From NCBI RefSeq assembly GCF_024198235.1, contig NZ_JAKCFB010000040.1, forward strand, positions 1 through 64,000: a DNA stretch of 64,000 nt, written 5' to 3'. The number at the start of each line of letters is the position of its first letter. Position 1 is the stretch's first letter. This DNA is from Myxococcus dinghuensis (GTDB taxonomy: Bacteria; Myxococcota; Myxococcia; Myxococcales; Myxococcaceae). The notes beneath the pieces are model-generated. The model ran no database searches, was not told the origin of the DNA, and saw only the letters and a program-made list of their open reading frames with translations. The translations under genes and the position numbers were made by a program. Shown here one piece after another: positions 53,518 through 62,182 of the stretch.

Positions 53518-55131
53518 TCAGTCCAGCAGGTGCGGGTTGCGCACGACCAGCAGCCCCGCCTGCACGGTGGCCACGTAGTCGTTGAGGTGCCCCGCCTGGA
53601 TGAGGGCGGACACGTCCCGCGTGCCGCCCGCGGCGATGGCCTGGTCCACCTTCTGCGAGCCCTCGTTGTAGGCGGCGAGCGCCAGCCGCCAGTCACCGGC
53701 GTAGCGCGCGCCCAGGTCGGACAGCAGCGCCGCGGCGGCCTGCGTCTCGCGCGCCACGTCCAGGCGCTCGTCCTTCGCCTCGCTCACCTCGAGCCCGTAC
53801 TCCCGCGCCGTGGCGGGGATGAACATCCACACGCCCGCGCCGCGCATGCCCGGGGCGTACGACGGGCCGCCGTCCGTCTGCGGCATGTTCGTCACGGCGG
53901 ACTCCACCACCGCCACCGCGAGCAGGCCCTCCGGCAGGCCCTTCTGCTTCAGCGTCTGCGCGAGCGCCGCGCGGTGCGTGGCCAGGTGGGTCAACGCGCG
54001 CTTCATGAAGGCGCGGCCCTTGTCGGTGCCGACGAAGCGGTTGAGCTGCTCGACGACCTTCGCGTCCACGACGACCGGCAGGTCGCCGCCAGCGGGCTGG
54101 CTCGCGCGGGCCAGGGCCTGCGCCTCCGCCAGTGACACGGAGCGGCCGCGGGTCGCGCCCTGCGCCATGACGGCCAGCGGGACGAGGAGGAGGCTCAGCG
54201 CGGTGAGCAGCGCGGTGACGCCGTGCGCGCGGAGGGGACGAGGCTGGAACAACATGTGGATTCTCCTCTGGGTGGGGTGGGACATGCCGGTGACGCCGGC
54301 GGGAAGGGGCGGAGCGCCCTGGAGTCGAAGCGCGGCCTGGAGGAGGCAGCGCGCGTAGGCGGTGGCCTGGGCCCGGCCGCTCGTCACCAGCGCCTCGTCG
54401 CACGCCAGCTCCTGGAGCGAGGCCAGCCACGCGGACAGCGCGTGCGCGGCGGGGTGCCAGAAGAAGGCGCCGGTGACGAGCAGCCGCGCGAAGGCCCACT
54501 GCGTGTCGCGCTGACGGTGGTGTTGCAGCTCGTGCAGCACGGTGAGGCGGAAGGCCTCCGCGTCCTCCAGCAGCGCGGGCGGCACCACCACCCACGCCGA
54601 GGGACGACGGCCCCACCGGGGGAACCACGCGGAGAACGCCGGGCCCCCCTCCTCGCCGAGCACCACCACGACCCGCCCCACCGCATGCACCGTCGGCAGC
54701 GCCTCCAGCCGACGCAAGAGATGCTGATGCCGCGCGAGCGCCCGACCGGAGAGGAGCACCGCGCCCGCGCACAGGCCCACGGCCACCCAGGTCCACGTGT
54801 CGGCGGGGAGCAGGGGCTCACGCCTGGGCGCGTCGACCGCGGGCCGTGACGGCTCCTGCGCCCACGGCGACGCGGCGAGGTGCCCCGTCCGCCGCGCCAC
54901 GGAGCGCTCGAAGTCGAAGAGCGGCCCGGCCGGCGCCAGCGCATGCGCCGCGAAGACGCTCAACGGCACCACCAGCGACAAGCCCAGCGCGCCCCGCCCC
55001 ACCCGCAGCGCCTGGCGCGACGACAGCGGCGCGCCCACCCACGCCAGCAGCGCGAGCGCCCCACGCGCGCCCAGCAGCGCCACGGGCAGCAGCACCGCCA
55101 CGCCCAGATAGAGGGACCCCAGGCCGCTCAC
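53518..55131 (-). CDS. BlaR1-type M56 peptidase fused to a lytic transglycosylase
   Basis: The 537-residue protein has membrane helices in its first 130 residues, an M56 peptidase with VLHELQHHRQRD (His200, Glu201, His204) and LQELACDEAL (Glu241, Asp245), and a further helix near 305-323. The C-terminal about 180 residues are an SLT-type lytic transglycosylase: GLLAVAVVESAVTNM with catalytic Glu410, GAGVWMFIPATAREYGL, and LALAAYNEG. In BlaR1/MecR1 this position holds a penicillin-binding sensor. The fused domain may bind or cut peptidoglycan instead. The gene follows blaI (67 bp gap). Confidence 0.88.
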   Translation of the reverse strand: MSGLGSLYLGVAVLLPVALLGARGALALLAWVGAPLSSRQALRVGRGALGLSLVVPLSVFAAHALAPAGPLFDFERSVARRTGHLAASPWAQEPSRPAVDAPRREPLLPADTWTWVAVGLCAGAVLLSGRALARHQHLLRRLEALPTVHAVGRVVVVLGEEGGPAFSAWFPRWGRRPSAWVVVPPALLEDAEAFRLTVLHELQHHRQRDTQWAFARLLVTGAFFWHPAAHALSAWLASLQELACDEALVTSGRAQATAYARCLLQAALRLQGAPPLPAGVTGMSHPTQRRIHMLFQPRPLRAHGVTALLTALSLLLVPLAVMAQGATRGRSVSLAEAQALARASQPAGGDLPVVVDAKVVEQLNRFVGTDKGRAFMKRALTHLATHRAALAQTLKQKGLPEGLLAVAVVESAVTNMPQTDGGPSYAPGMRGAGVWMFIPATAREYGLEVSEAKDERLDVARETQAAAALLSDLGARYAGDWRLALAAYNEGSQKVDQAIAAGGTRDVSALIQAGHLNDYVATVQAGLLVVRNPHLLD

Positions 55132-55198
55132 GGCGCACCCCGACGAACGGCGGCGACGGACCGGGCGACCCCGGAGGCCCGACGGGAGGAGGCGCCGT

Positions 55199-55597
55199 TC
55201 ACGACCGGCCGCCCTTGCCCTTGAGCAGCTTGCGGATCTGCTCCACCTCGTCCGGCGCGAGCGGCACCGCCTCGACCAGCCGCGCCACCAGGGCGGAGGG
55301 CGTCCCGTCGAAGACGGTGTCCACCAGGTGCCGCAGGCTCTGCGCCTCGTACGTCTCGCGCGGCAGCACCGCCGAGTACAGGTGCCCGCGCCCCTGCTTG
55401 CGGCTGGTCACCACGCCCTTCTGCTCCAGGATGCGCAGCACGGTGCTGACGGACGTGTACGCCAGCGCGCGGGCCTCGGGCAGCGCGGCCAGCACGTCCG
55501 CCACGCTCACCTCGCCCAACCGCCACACGATGTGCATCAGCTCGAGCTCCACCGGCGTCAACGGCCGGGGCGCCTCGGGCTCGGGATTCTTGGCCAT
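55199..55597 (-). CDS. blaI: BlaI/MecI-family repressor
   Basis: The 132-residue winged-helix protein begins PLTPVELELMHIVWRLGEVS and has AYTSVSTVLRILEQKGVVTS (recognition helix), then a dimerisation helix pair in EAQSLRHLVDTVFDGTPSAL. BlaI is cut by its M56 partner when cell-wall stress or beta-lactam is sensed, releasing the promoter. ATG 55597 fits this family; a longer in-frame start at 55621 is less likely. Two operators lie just upstream. Confidence 0.9.
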   Translation of the reverse strand: MAKNPEPEAPRPLTPVELELMHIVWRLGEVSVADVLAALPEARALAYTSVSTVLRILEQKGVVTSRKQGRGHLYSAVLPRETYEAQSLRHLVDTVFDGTPSALVARLVEAVPLAPDEVEQIRKLLKGKGGRS

Positions 55598-55626
55598 GGA
55601 TGAACGACCTCCGTGGCCCATGAACT

Positions 55627-55664
55627 ACTAAGACTTTAGTTCCCTGTCAACTAAGCCCTTAGTT
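55627..55664. promoter_or_regulatory. Two BlaI operator dyads
   Basis: ACTAAGACTTTAGT at 55627-55640 and AACTAAGCCCTTAGTT at 55649-55664 are inverted repeats with ACTAA and TTAGT arms, centred 23 bp apart, immediately before blaI. This matches BlaI/MecI operators (TACA/ACTA-type dyads with about one or two helical turns between sites) and suggests autorepression of the blaI-M56 operon. Confidence 0.75.
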
Positions 55665-55691
55665 ACTGCCTCCACCCACCCGGTGTGCGCC

Positions 55692-57281
55692 TCAGACCCC
55701 CAGCGCGTCGCGCAGCTCCGGAAGCTGCTCCGCCTTCACCGCGCCGAACACGAAGCGGTCCGGCCGCAGCACCACCACGTCCGCCGTGTAGCGGCTGAAC
55801 CACGCGTCCAGCTTGCCGGTGACGTCCACCACGGAGGACACCTTCCCGGCATCGTCCTCGTCCGCCTGCACGGCGAGCAGGCGGCCACCCAGCGCCTCCG
55901 CGAGCCCCCGCGCGGCCTCCCTCTGCGCGGCGGGCGCGTTGGCGCGGCACAGCACCGCGAACTCGTTGCCGAGCGCCTCGTCCAGCAGCACCTCCTCGCC
56001 GGACTGCAGCCGCACCTTCGGCTGGATGAAGAACGAGCCCTGGGGCGGCTCGGAGTCCTTGCTGCCCCCATCGAAGTAGAAGCCCTCGTTGTGGCGCGGG
56101 GCCTGCTTGAACTCGAAGCCCTGGATGAAGCGCTTCACGCGGGGGATGCGCTGCACCGCGCGCAGCAGCGCGTCACGCGCGGTGGCCACCAGGGAGTTGC
56201 GGGCCAGGAACAGGTGCCCCACCCGGATGCACAGCTTCTGCAGCGACTCCACGTGGGGACGGCGCTCCTCCTCGTACGTGTTCAGCAGGGAGTCCGGCGC
56301 CAGGCCCTGGAGCACCCGGTGGAGCTTCCACGCCAGGTTGGACGCGTCCCGCAGGCCGGAGGTGAGGCCCTGCCCCATGAAGGGCGGCATGGTGTGCGCC
56401 GCGTCGCCCAGCAGGAACACGTTCCCGTCGCGCCACTTCGCCGCGTTGAGGCAGTGGAACGTGTACACCTGCGCGCGCTGGATGTTGACGCGGTCGGGGT
56501 CGATGTACGGCGTCAGGAGCGCGCGGATGGTCTCCGGCCGCTCCATGTACTCGCGCGTCTCGCCGGGCATCAGCATGAACTCCCAGCGGAACTGGCCCGC
56601 CGCGCCGGTGGCCACGAAGGCCGGGCGCTTGGGGTCGCACACGAAGCGGCACATGTCCGGCAGCTCGCCCTCCACCACGCCGGACACCGCCAGCCACAGC
56701 TCGTCGTACGTCCGCCCGGACAGCTTGATGTTCAGGGCCTTGCGCACGGAGCTGCGCGCCCCGTCGCACCCCAGCAGGAACCGGCCGCGCACCGTGCGCA
56801 CCTCGCCCGTCTGCACCTGCCGGTAGCGCACCGTCACACCGGAGGCGTCCTGCTCCAGCGACTCCAGCGCGGCGCCAATCTCCAGGTTCACGTGCGGGAA
56901 GCGCTGCATGCCCTCGCGCAACGAACGCTCGAGCAGCGGCTGGTGGAAGAACCACAGCGGCGTGTACCCGTAGCCGAAGTCCGTCTGGCCGGGATTCACC
57001 TGGGCGAAGCGCTTGCCGGAGCCGCCCACGTACTCGAAGAACTGGGACTGGCGCATGTCGCGCTGCAGCTCGTCCACCAACCCCGCCGCCTGGTAGATGC
57101 GCAGCGCTTCGTCATCGCATGAGAAAGCGCGAGGCTGGCCATGCGGCGCGAGGTCCTGCTCCAGCACCAACGTCCGCACTCCCATGCTGCCCAGGAGATT
57201 GCTCGTCAGCGCCCCCACGGGACCGCAGCCGCTGATGATGACATCAACCTCCATGTCGGCCTGCTGCCTGTCACAAATCAT
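55692..57281 (-). CDS. FAD-dependent aromatic monooxygenase, MhpA/PHBH-like
   Basis: The 529-residue protein has the FAD-binding GxGxxG region (VIISGCGPVGALTSNLLG), GCDGARSSVRKALNIKL (DG motif), and LLGDAAHTMPPFMGQGLTSG (second FAD motif), as in the aromatic hydroxylases of the MhpA/PheA type. The C-terminal about 130 residues form the thioredoxin-like domain of this family. It hydroxylates a phenolic ring with NAD(P)H. Start is ATG 57281 or 57254. It is divergent from the BTAD regulator. Confidence 0.9.
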   Translation of the reverse strand: MICDRQQADMEVDVIISGCGPVGALTSNLLGSMGVRTLVLEQDLAPHGQPRAFSCDDEALRIYQAAGLVDELQRDMRQSQFFEYVGGSGKRFAQVNPGQTDFGYGYTPLWFFHQPLLERSLREGMQRFPHVNLEIGAALESLEQDASGVTVRYRQVQTGEVRTVRGRFLLGCDGARSSVRKALNIKLSGRTYDELWLAVSGVVEGELPDMCRFVCDPKRPAFVATGAAGQFRWEFMLMPGETREYMERPETIRALLTPYIDPDRVNIQRAQVYTFHCLNAAKWRDGNVFLLGDAAHTMPPFMGQGLTSGLRDASNLAWKLHRVLQGLAPDSLLNTYEEERRPHVESLQKLCIRVGHLFLARNSLVATARDALLRAVQRIPRVKRFIQGFEFKQAPRHNEGFYFDGGSKDSEPPQGSFFIQPKVRLQSGEEVLLDEALGNEFAVLCRANAPAAQREAARGLAEALGGRLLAVQADEDDAGKVSSVVDVTGKLDAWFSRYTADVVVLRPDRFVFGAVKAEQLPELRDALGV

Positions 57282-57531
57282 GAGAGCCCCCACACCAGTA
57301 AGTCCGCTGCAATGAATAACGCGCGAGGTGTGACGAGGGTGTGACCGCACAATTCGATTCGCAACGCCGTCCGCCCCTGACGGCGAGGTGCCGTGCGCTG
57401 GAAATTCATGAGCACTGGTGTTGGCGGTATTCCACGCCCCGGCTGGGGCGTTCCCTACCCGTGAGGGAGCAAGCGGCCGTCGTGTTACGTTACGACCAGC
57501 GTTCTCTCTCCTTCCTGGAACCCTGGAGGCC

Positions 57532-59604
57532 ATGGCAGGCGACGACACTGCGGGCGCGCAAGTCTTTCGGCTCGAACTGCTGGGTGAGGCGCGCTTGAGG
57601 AGCGACAGCGCGTACCTCACGCTGGAGCGGCGCACCGCCGCGGTGCTGGCATGGCTGGCATTGGAGGGACCTCATCCCAAGTACAGGCTGGCCGGACTGT
57701 TGTGGGCGGAGTCGAGCGAGGTCACCGCCCGGAACAACATGCGACAGCTCTTGCGCCGGCTGCGTCTGGCCACGGGCACGGAGCTGGTGCACGGCACGGA
57801 CGTGCTGTCCCTGGCGGAAAATGTCACCACGGACGCGGCGGAGCTCCAGGCGCACGTGCTCGCGGGCAGGCATTCCCAGGCGTTGGAGCAGGAGGGGACG
57901 CTGCTGGCCGCGCTCGACTTCGACGACTGCCCGGAGTTCCAGTCGTGGCTGGAGAACGCGCGCGAACGGCTGGACAAGCTTCGACGCCGCGCGGCGACGG
58001 CCGAATCCGAGACACGCGAGCGCGCGGGGGATTTGTCGGGCGCGCTGATGCTGACGGAGCGGCTGCTCGCCATGGACCCCTACTCCGAGGAGGCGTGGCG
58101 GCGGCTGATGCGGCTGCACTACGTGGCCGGGGACCGGATGGCGGCGCTCAACGCCTTCGACCGGTGCCGCCGGCTGCTGCGTGAAGAGTTGGACACCCAA
58201 CCCTTGCCGCAGACGGTGGCGCTCGCGCGGGAGATCGAACGGGGCCCCTCGCTGCCCGTCACGCCGCGCGCGGAGGCGGCGAAGCTGCCGCTGTCCGTGC
58301 TGCGCCCGCCGCTGCTGGTGGGCCGCGAGCGCGAGTGGGCGCGGATGGAGCTGGCGTGGGAGGCGGGGATGACCATCTTCCTGTCGGGCGAGCCGGGCGT
58401 GGGCAAGTCGCGGCTGGCGCACGACTTCGCCGCCTCGCGTGGCAGGTACATGGTGCTGGAGTCGCGCCCGGGCGAGCTGCACATCGCCTATTCCTCTCAC
58501 GTGCGGCTGCTGCGACAGATTCTCGCCCGCCGGCCCGACCCCACGCTGGAGCCGTGGGTGCGCCGCGAGCTGGCGCGCATGCTGCCGGACATGGCGGGGC
58601 CGGAGGGCGTGCCCCCGCCCATGGCGGACGAGTCGGACCGCAGCCGCTTCCTCGAGGCCCACTGCCGGCTCATCTACCAACTGACCGCGGGGTTCGACGC
58701 GCTCGTCGCGGACGACCTGCAATACATGGACGCCGCGACGGCGGAGTTCGCGCTGCTCATGCTGTCGCGCCGGCACGACCCCGGCCCCAACGGCTCGTAT
58801 CCGCACTTCATCGACACGTTCCGCCGCGGCGAGCTGTCGCCCGTCGTCGCCGCGTGCGTGCAACAACTGGTGGAGGCGGGGCTCGCGGTGGTCATCGAGG
58901 TGGAGCCCCTGGAGACCGACGCGGTGGGCGCGCTCCTGGGCAGCCTGGAGCTGTCCGGTGCCGAACACCTGCGCGACAACGTGATGAGCTACACGGGCGG
59001 CAACCCGCTGTTCATCATGGAGGCGCTGCGGCACCTGCTGGAGACGGGCGGCCTGGAGCGGGGCTGGCCGGAGCACGTCCACCCCACCGGGCGGGGCCGG
59101 GAGCTCATCCACCAGCGCCTGGAGCGGCTGTCGCCCTCCGCGCTCCAGGTGGCGCGGCTGGCCGCGCTGGCGCGCTCGGACTTCGAGCTGGAGCTGGCGG
59201 GCGAGGTGCTGGAGATGTCGTCGCTGTCGCTCGCCACGCACGTGTCGGAGCTGGAGCAGGCCCACGTGCTGCGCGGCGAGCGCTTCACGCACGACCTGCT
59301 CTTCGAGGTGGTGCGCGAGACGATTCCCCCCTCGCTCGTGCCGCTGCTGCACCGGCGGCTCGCCAACGCGCTGGAGCAGCGCAAGGCGCCCCCGGTCACC
59401 ATCGCGCAGCACTGGCTGGACGGCCGCGAGCCCGGCCGCGCCGCGCCCTTCTTCGTCGCCGCCGCCAACGCCGAGTCCGCCGCCCTGCGACACATGGAGG
59501 CGGCCATCCTCTACTTCCGCGCCGCCACGGCCCTGGAGGAAGCGGGCGCCTTCGACGAGGCCGCGCGCATCCGCGCCCGCGTGCGCGGCATCCCCAGCGC
59601 CTGA
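57532..59604 (+). CDS. BTAD-AAA ATPase transcriptional regulator (SARP/AfsR-like)
   Basis: ATG 57532 has TGGAGG upstream and gives 690 residues. The N-terminal about 90 residues resemble an OmpR-type DNA-binding domain (TAAVLAWLALEGPHPKYRLA, TARNNMRQLLRRLRLATG). Residues about 100-240 are a BTAD domain (SGALMLTERLLAMDPYSEEA, AALNAFDRCRRLLREELDTQ). Then comes an ATPase with P-loop GEPGVGKS (286-293) and AAA/STAND features. Such proteins activate secondary metabolism or catabolic genes. It is divergent from the FAD monooxygenase gene, the likely target. Confidence 0.88.
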   Translation: MAGDDTAGAQVFRLELLGEARLRSDSAYLTLERRTAAVLAWLALEGPHPKYRLAGLLWAESSEVTARNNMRQLLRRLRLATGTELVHGTDVLSLAENVTTDAAELQAHVLAGRHSQALEQEGTLLAALDFDDCPEFQSWLENARERLDKLRRRAATAESETRERAGDLSGALMLTERLLAMDPYSEEAWRRLMRLHYVAGDRMAALNAFDRCRRLLREELDTQPLPQTVALAREIERGPSLPVTPRAEAAKLPLSVLRPPLLVGREREWARMELAWEAGMTIFLSGEPGVGKSRLAHDFAASRGRYMVLESRPGELHIAYSSHVRLLRQILARRPDPTLEPWVRRELARMLPDMAGPEGVPPPMADESDRSRFLEAHCRLIYQLTAGFDALVADDLQYMDAATAEFALLMLSRRHDPGPNGSYPHFIDTFRRGELSPVVAACVQQLVEAGLAVVIEVEPLETDAVGALLGSLELSGAEHLRDNVMSYTGGNPLFIMEALRHLLETGGLERGWPEHVHPTGRGRELIHQRLERLSPSALQVARLAALARSDFELELAGEVLEMSSLSLATHVSELEQAHVLRGERFTHDLLFEVVRETIPPSLVPLLHRRLANALEQRKAPPVTIAQHWLDGREPGRAAPFFVAAANAESAALRHMEAAILYFRAATALEEAGAFDEAARIRARVRGIPSA

Positions 59605-59620
59605 CCCCGCCCCGCGCCGC

Positions 59621-60541
59621 TCAGCCGCCCGCGAAGGGCCGCCGCCCCGCCGTCACCTCGCGCGCCACGTCGAGGAAGGCCCTGAACGCGGGCGACACCC
59701 GCGCGCGGCTGGGGAAGTAGAGGAAGAAGCCGTCCCCCTGCGCCGCGTAGGGCTCCAGGACCAGGCGCAGCGAGCCGCGCTTCAGCCGCGAGGCCACGTC
59801 CGGCTCGAAGGCATACATCAAGCCTGTGCCCGCCTCGGCCAGGTCCACCATGAGGCGCTGGTCCGTGGTGATGAGCGGACCGCGCACCGGCACGCGCCAC
59901 GTGCGCGAGCCGCGCTCCAGCTCCCACTGATACAGCGCGCCGGTGGTGCGCGAACGGATGCAAAGACAGTCGTGTGACAGCAGGTCGCGCGGCGTCTGGG
60001 GCGTGCCGCGGCGCTTGAGATACGCGGGCGAGCCCACCACCACGAAGCGGAACCCGTCCGACAGGCGCAGCTGCACCATGTCGCGCTCCAGCGCCTCGGA
60101 CATCCGGATGCCCGCGTCCAGGCCCTCCGCGGCGATGTCCACCATGTGGTCCTCCACGCGCAGCTCCACCTCCACCCTCGGGTGCAGGGCATGGAAGCGC
60201 GCGAGCACCGGCGCGACGATGTAGGGCACCGCGATGGTCGGCACGGTGAGCCGCACGCGGCCCGACACCTCGCCCGCCTGGGCGGACGCCGTGCGCAGCG
60301 CCTCCAGCGCCTGGTCGACGGAGGGGCCCGCGCTCTCCAGCAGCCGCTGCCCCGCGTCCGTGAGCGACACGCTGCGCGTCGTCCGGGTGAGCAGCGTCAC
60401 GCCCAGCCGGGTCTCCAACTGGCGGACGGACTGGCTGAGGGACGAGGAGGAGACCCCCAGGTCGGCCGCCGCCGCCGCGAAGCTGCGACGCCGGGCCACC
60501 GCGAGGAAGGCGTTGAGCGCGTTGAGGGGCGTGAAGGCCAT
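59621..60541 (-). CDS. LysR-family transcriptional regulator
   Basis: A 306-residue LysR protein with AFTPLNALNAFLAVARRRSF, GVSSSSLSQSVRQLETRLGV (helix-turn-helix), and effector domain LDAGIRMSEALERDMVQLRL. It is divergent from the alcohol dehydrogenase gene (112 bp between starts), so it probably regulates it. The design GIRxSEALERDMVxLRL is common in regulators of such dehydrogenases. Confidence 0.92.
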   Translation of the reverse strand: MAFTPLNALNAFLAVARRRSFAAAAADLGVSSSSLSQSVRQLETRLGVTLLTRTTRSVSLTDAGQRLLESAGPSVDQALEALRTASAQAGEVSGRVRLTVPTIAVPYIVAPVLARFHALHPRVEVELRVEDHMVDIAAEGLDAGIRMSEALERDMVQLRLSDGFRFVVVGSPAYLKRRGTPQTPRDLLSHDCLCIRSRTTGALYQWELERGSRTWRVPVRGPLITTDQRLMVDLAEAGTGLMYAFEPDVASRLKRGSLRLVLEPYAAQGDGFFLYFPSRARVSPAFRAFLDVAREVTAGRRPFAGG

Positions 60542-60653
60542 TGCGAAGATTTCCTACATACCGTGTTCGGATTCCATCCGTTTCGCGCACGCCTCGTGGT
60601 TCGCATCATGACCGGCGTCGAGCATCGTTTCACCCATCAGGAGTCACTCCCTC

Positions 60654-61703
60654 ATGACGACCGCCCGAGGCTACGCGGCCCAGTCCGCCACCTCCCCCCT
60701 TGCCCCCATCCAGTTCGAGCGCCGGGAGCCCGGCGCGCGCGACGTCCAGCTCGAGGTCCTCTTCTGCGGCATCTGCCACTCCGACCTGCACCAGGCCCGT
60801 GACGAATGGGGCGGCTCCGCCTTCCCCATGGTGCCCGGCCACGAAATCGTCGGCCGCGTGACGCGCGTGGGCGCGGACGTGACGAAGTTCAAGGTCGGTG
60901 ACCTGGCGGGCGTGGGCTGCATGGTCGACGCGTGCCGCACCTGCCCCTCCTGCAAGGAGGGCCTGGAGCAGTACTGCGCCCAGACGCCCGTCTACACCTA
61001 CAACTCGAAGGAGCGGGACGGGAAGACGCCCACCCAGGGCGGCTACTCGGACGTGCTCGTGGTGGACCAGGACTTCGTCCTCAAGGTCCCCGCGAACCTG
61101 GACCCCGCACGCGCCGCGCCGCTGCTCTGCGCCGGCATCACCACCTACTCCCCCCTGCGCCACTGGAAGGTCGGCCCCGGCCAGCGCGTGGGCGTCGTCG
61201 GCCTGGGCGGCCTGGGCCACATGGGCGTGAAGTTCGCGCGCGCCATGGGCGCCCACGTCGTCGTCTTCAGCCACACGGACAAGAAGAAGCAGGACGCCCT
61301 GCGCCTGGGCGCCCACGAGGTCGTCGTCTCCTCCAACGCCGAGGAGATGGAGGCCCGCGCCGGCACCCTCGACTTCGTGCTCGACACCGTGTCCGCCCCC
61401 CACGACATCAACGCCTACCTGGGCCTGCTGCGCCGCGACGGCAGCCTCGTGCTCGTCGGCGTCCCGGAGAAGCCCCTGCCCCTGCAGCCCTTCTCCCTCA
61501 TCGCCCAGCGCCGCAGCTTCTCCGGCTCGAGCATCGGCGGAATCAATGAAACACAGGAAATGCTAGACTTCTGCGGCAAGCACGAGGTGCTGTCCGACGT
61601 GGAGGTCATTCCCATCCAACAGGTGAATGAGGCCTACACGCGACTGCTCAAGGGCGACGTGAAGTACCGCTTCGTCATCGACATGCGCAGCCTGAAGGAA
61701 TGA
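60654..61703 (+). CDS. Zinc-dependent NAD(P) alcohol dehydrogenase, YahK/AdhC-like
   Basis: The 349-residue protein has the catalytic zinc site CGICHSDLHQARDEWG and GHEIVG, the structural zinc cysteines in CRTCPSCKEGLEQYC, and the cofactor motif GVVGLGGLGHMGVK. This is the cinnamyl-alcohol/YahK branch that reduces aldehydes, often with NADPH. ATG 60654 is close to the divergent LysR gene. Downstream a GC-rich hairpin may end the transcript. Confidence 0.93.
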   Translation: MTTARGYAAQSATSPLAPIQFERREPGARDVQLEVLFCGICHSDLHQARDEWGGSAFPMVPGHEIVGRVTRVGADVTKFKVGDLAGVGCMVDACRTCPSCKEGLEQYCAQTPVYTYNSKERDGKTPTQGGYSDVLVVDQDFVLKVPANLDPARAAPLLCAGITTYSPLRHWKVGPGQRVGVVGLGGLGHMGVKFARAMGAHVVVFSHTDKKKQDALRLGAHEVVVSSNAEEMEARAGTLDFVLDTVSAPHDINAYLGLLRRDGSLVLVGVPEKPLPLQPFSLIAQRRSFSGSSIGGINETQEMLDFCGKHEVLSDVEVIPIQQVNEAYTRLLKGDVKYRFVIDMRSLKE

Positions 61704-61705
61704 CT

Positions 61706-61739
61706 GACGCGGCGCGGCGCCCTCGGGTGGCGCCGCGTC
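61706..61739 (+). terminator. GC-rich hairpin after the alcohol dehydrogenase gene
   Basis: GACGCGGCG (61706-61714) pairs perfectly with CGCCGCGTC (61731-61739), 3 bp after the stop codon. It has no T tract, so it may be a weak or Rho-assisted terminator or only an mRNA 3' end. Confidence 0.45.
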
Positions 61740-61833
61740 CCGAAGGCATTCATTGCCCGAGTGTCGTGCGCGAGACATTGCATTGCCCACCAGTACAAGT
61801 GCCTGCTCGGTGGGCGGTGCAAATTCTCATATC

Positions 61834-62124
61834 ATGACTACGACACTTGAGCATGCTGGTTACAACAAGATGACGGTGCTGTATCCCGAGGAGCAGGAGC
61901 TGCTGGCCCCGGGGCAATCCGTGAAAGACCCGCAGACGGCCGCGAAGCTGCGATTGCAAGCAAGTCTTTGGTTGAGCCGCGCGCAGCGCGAGTATCACGA
62001 CGCCATCTTCCTGCGGGACGGCTCCGAGGACAGCCTGGACCGCTACGCGAGCGCGCGGGCGGAGCTGGACTCGGCGGAGGCGTGGGCCCTGCGCGTGGCG
62101 AACGCCCTCATCCAGCGCGGCTGA
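61834..62124 (+). CDS. Small hypothetical protein
   Basis: The 96-residue protein starts MTTTLEHAGYNKMTVLYPEE and is mostly helical (AAKLRLQASLWLSRAQREYH, SARAELDSAEAWALRVANAL). A longer in-frame start at 61753 has no ribosome-binding site, and upstream codon use is atypical. I do not recognise it. No signal peptide. Confidence 0.65.
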   Translation: MTTTLEHAGYNKMTVLYPEEQELLAPGQSVKDPQTAAKLRLQASLWLSRAQREYHDAIFLRDGSEDSLDRYASARAELDSAEAWALRVANALIQRG

Positions 62125-62182
62125 ACCACGCGGGGAGCGACGATGCGCGCGGCATCGGGAGGGCCCGCGCGCATCCGGTGCT

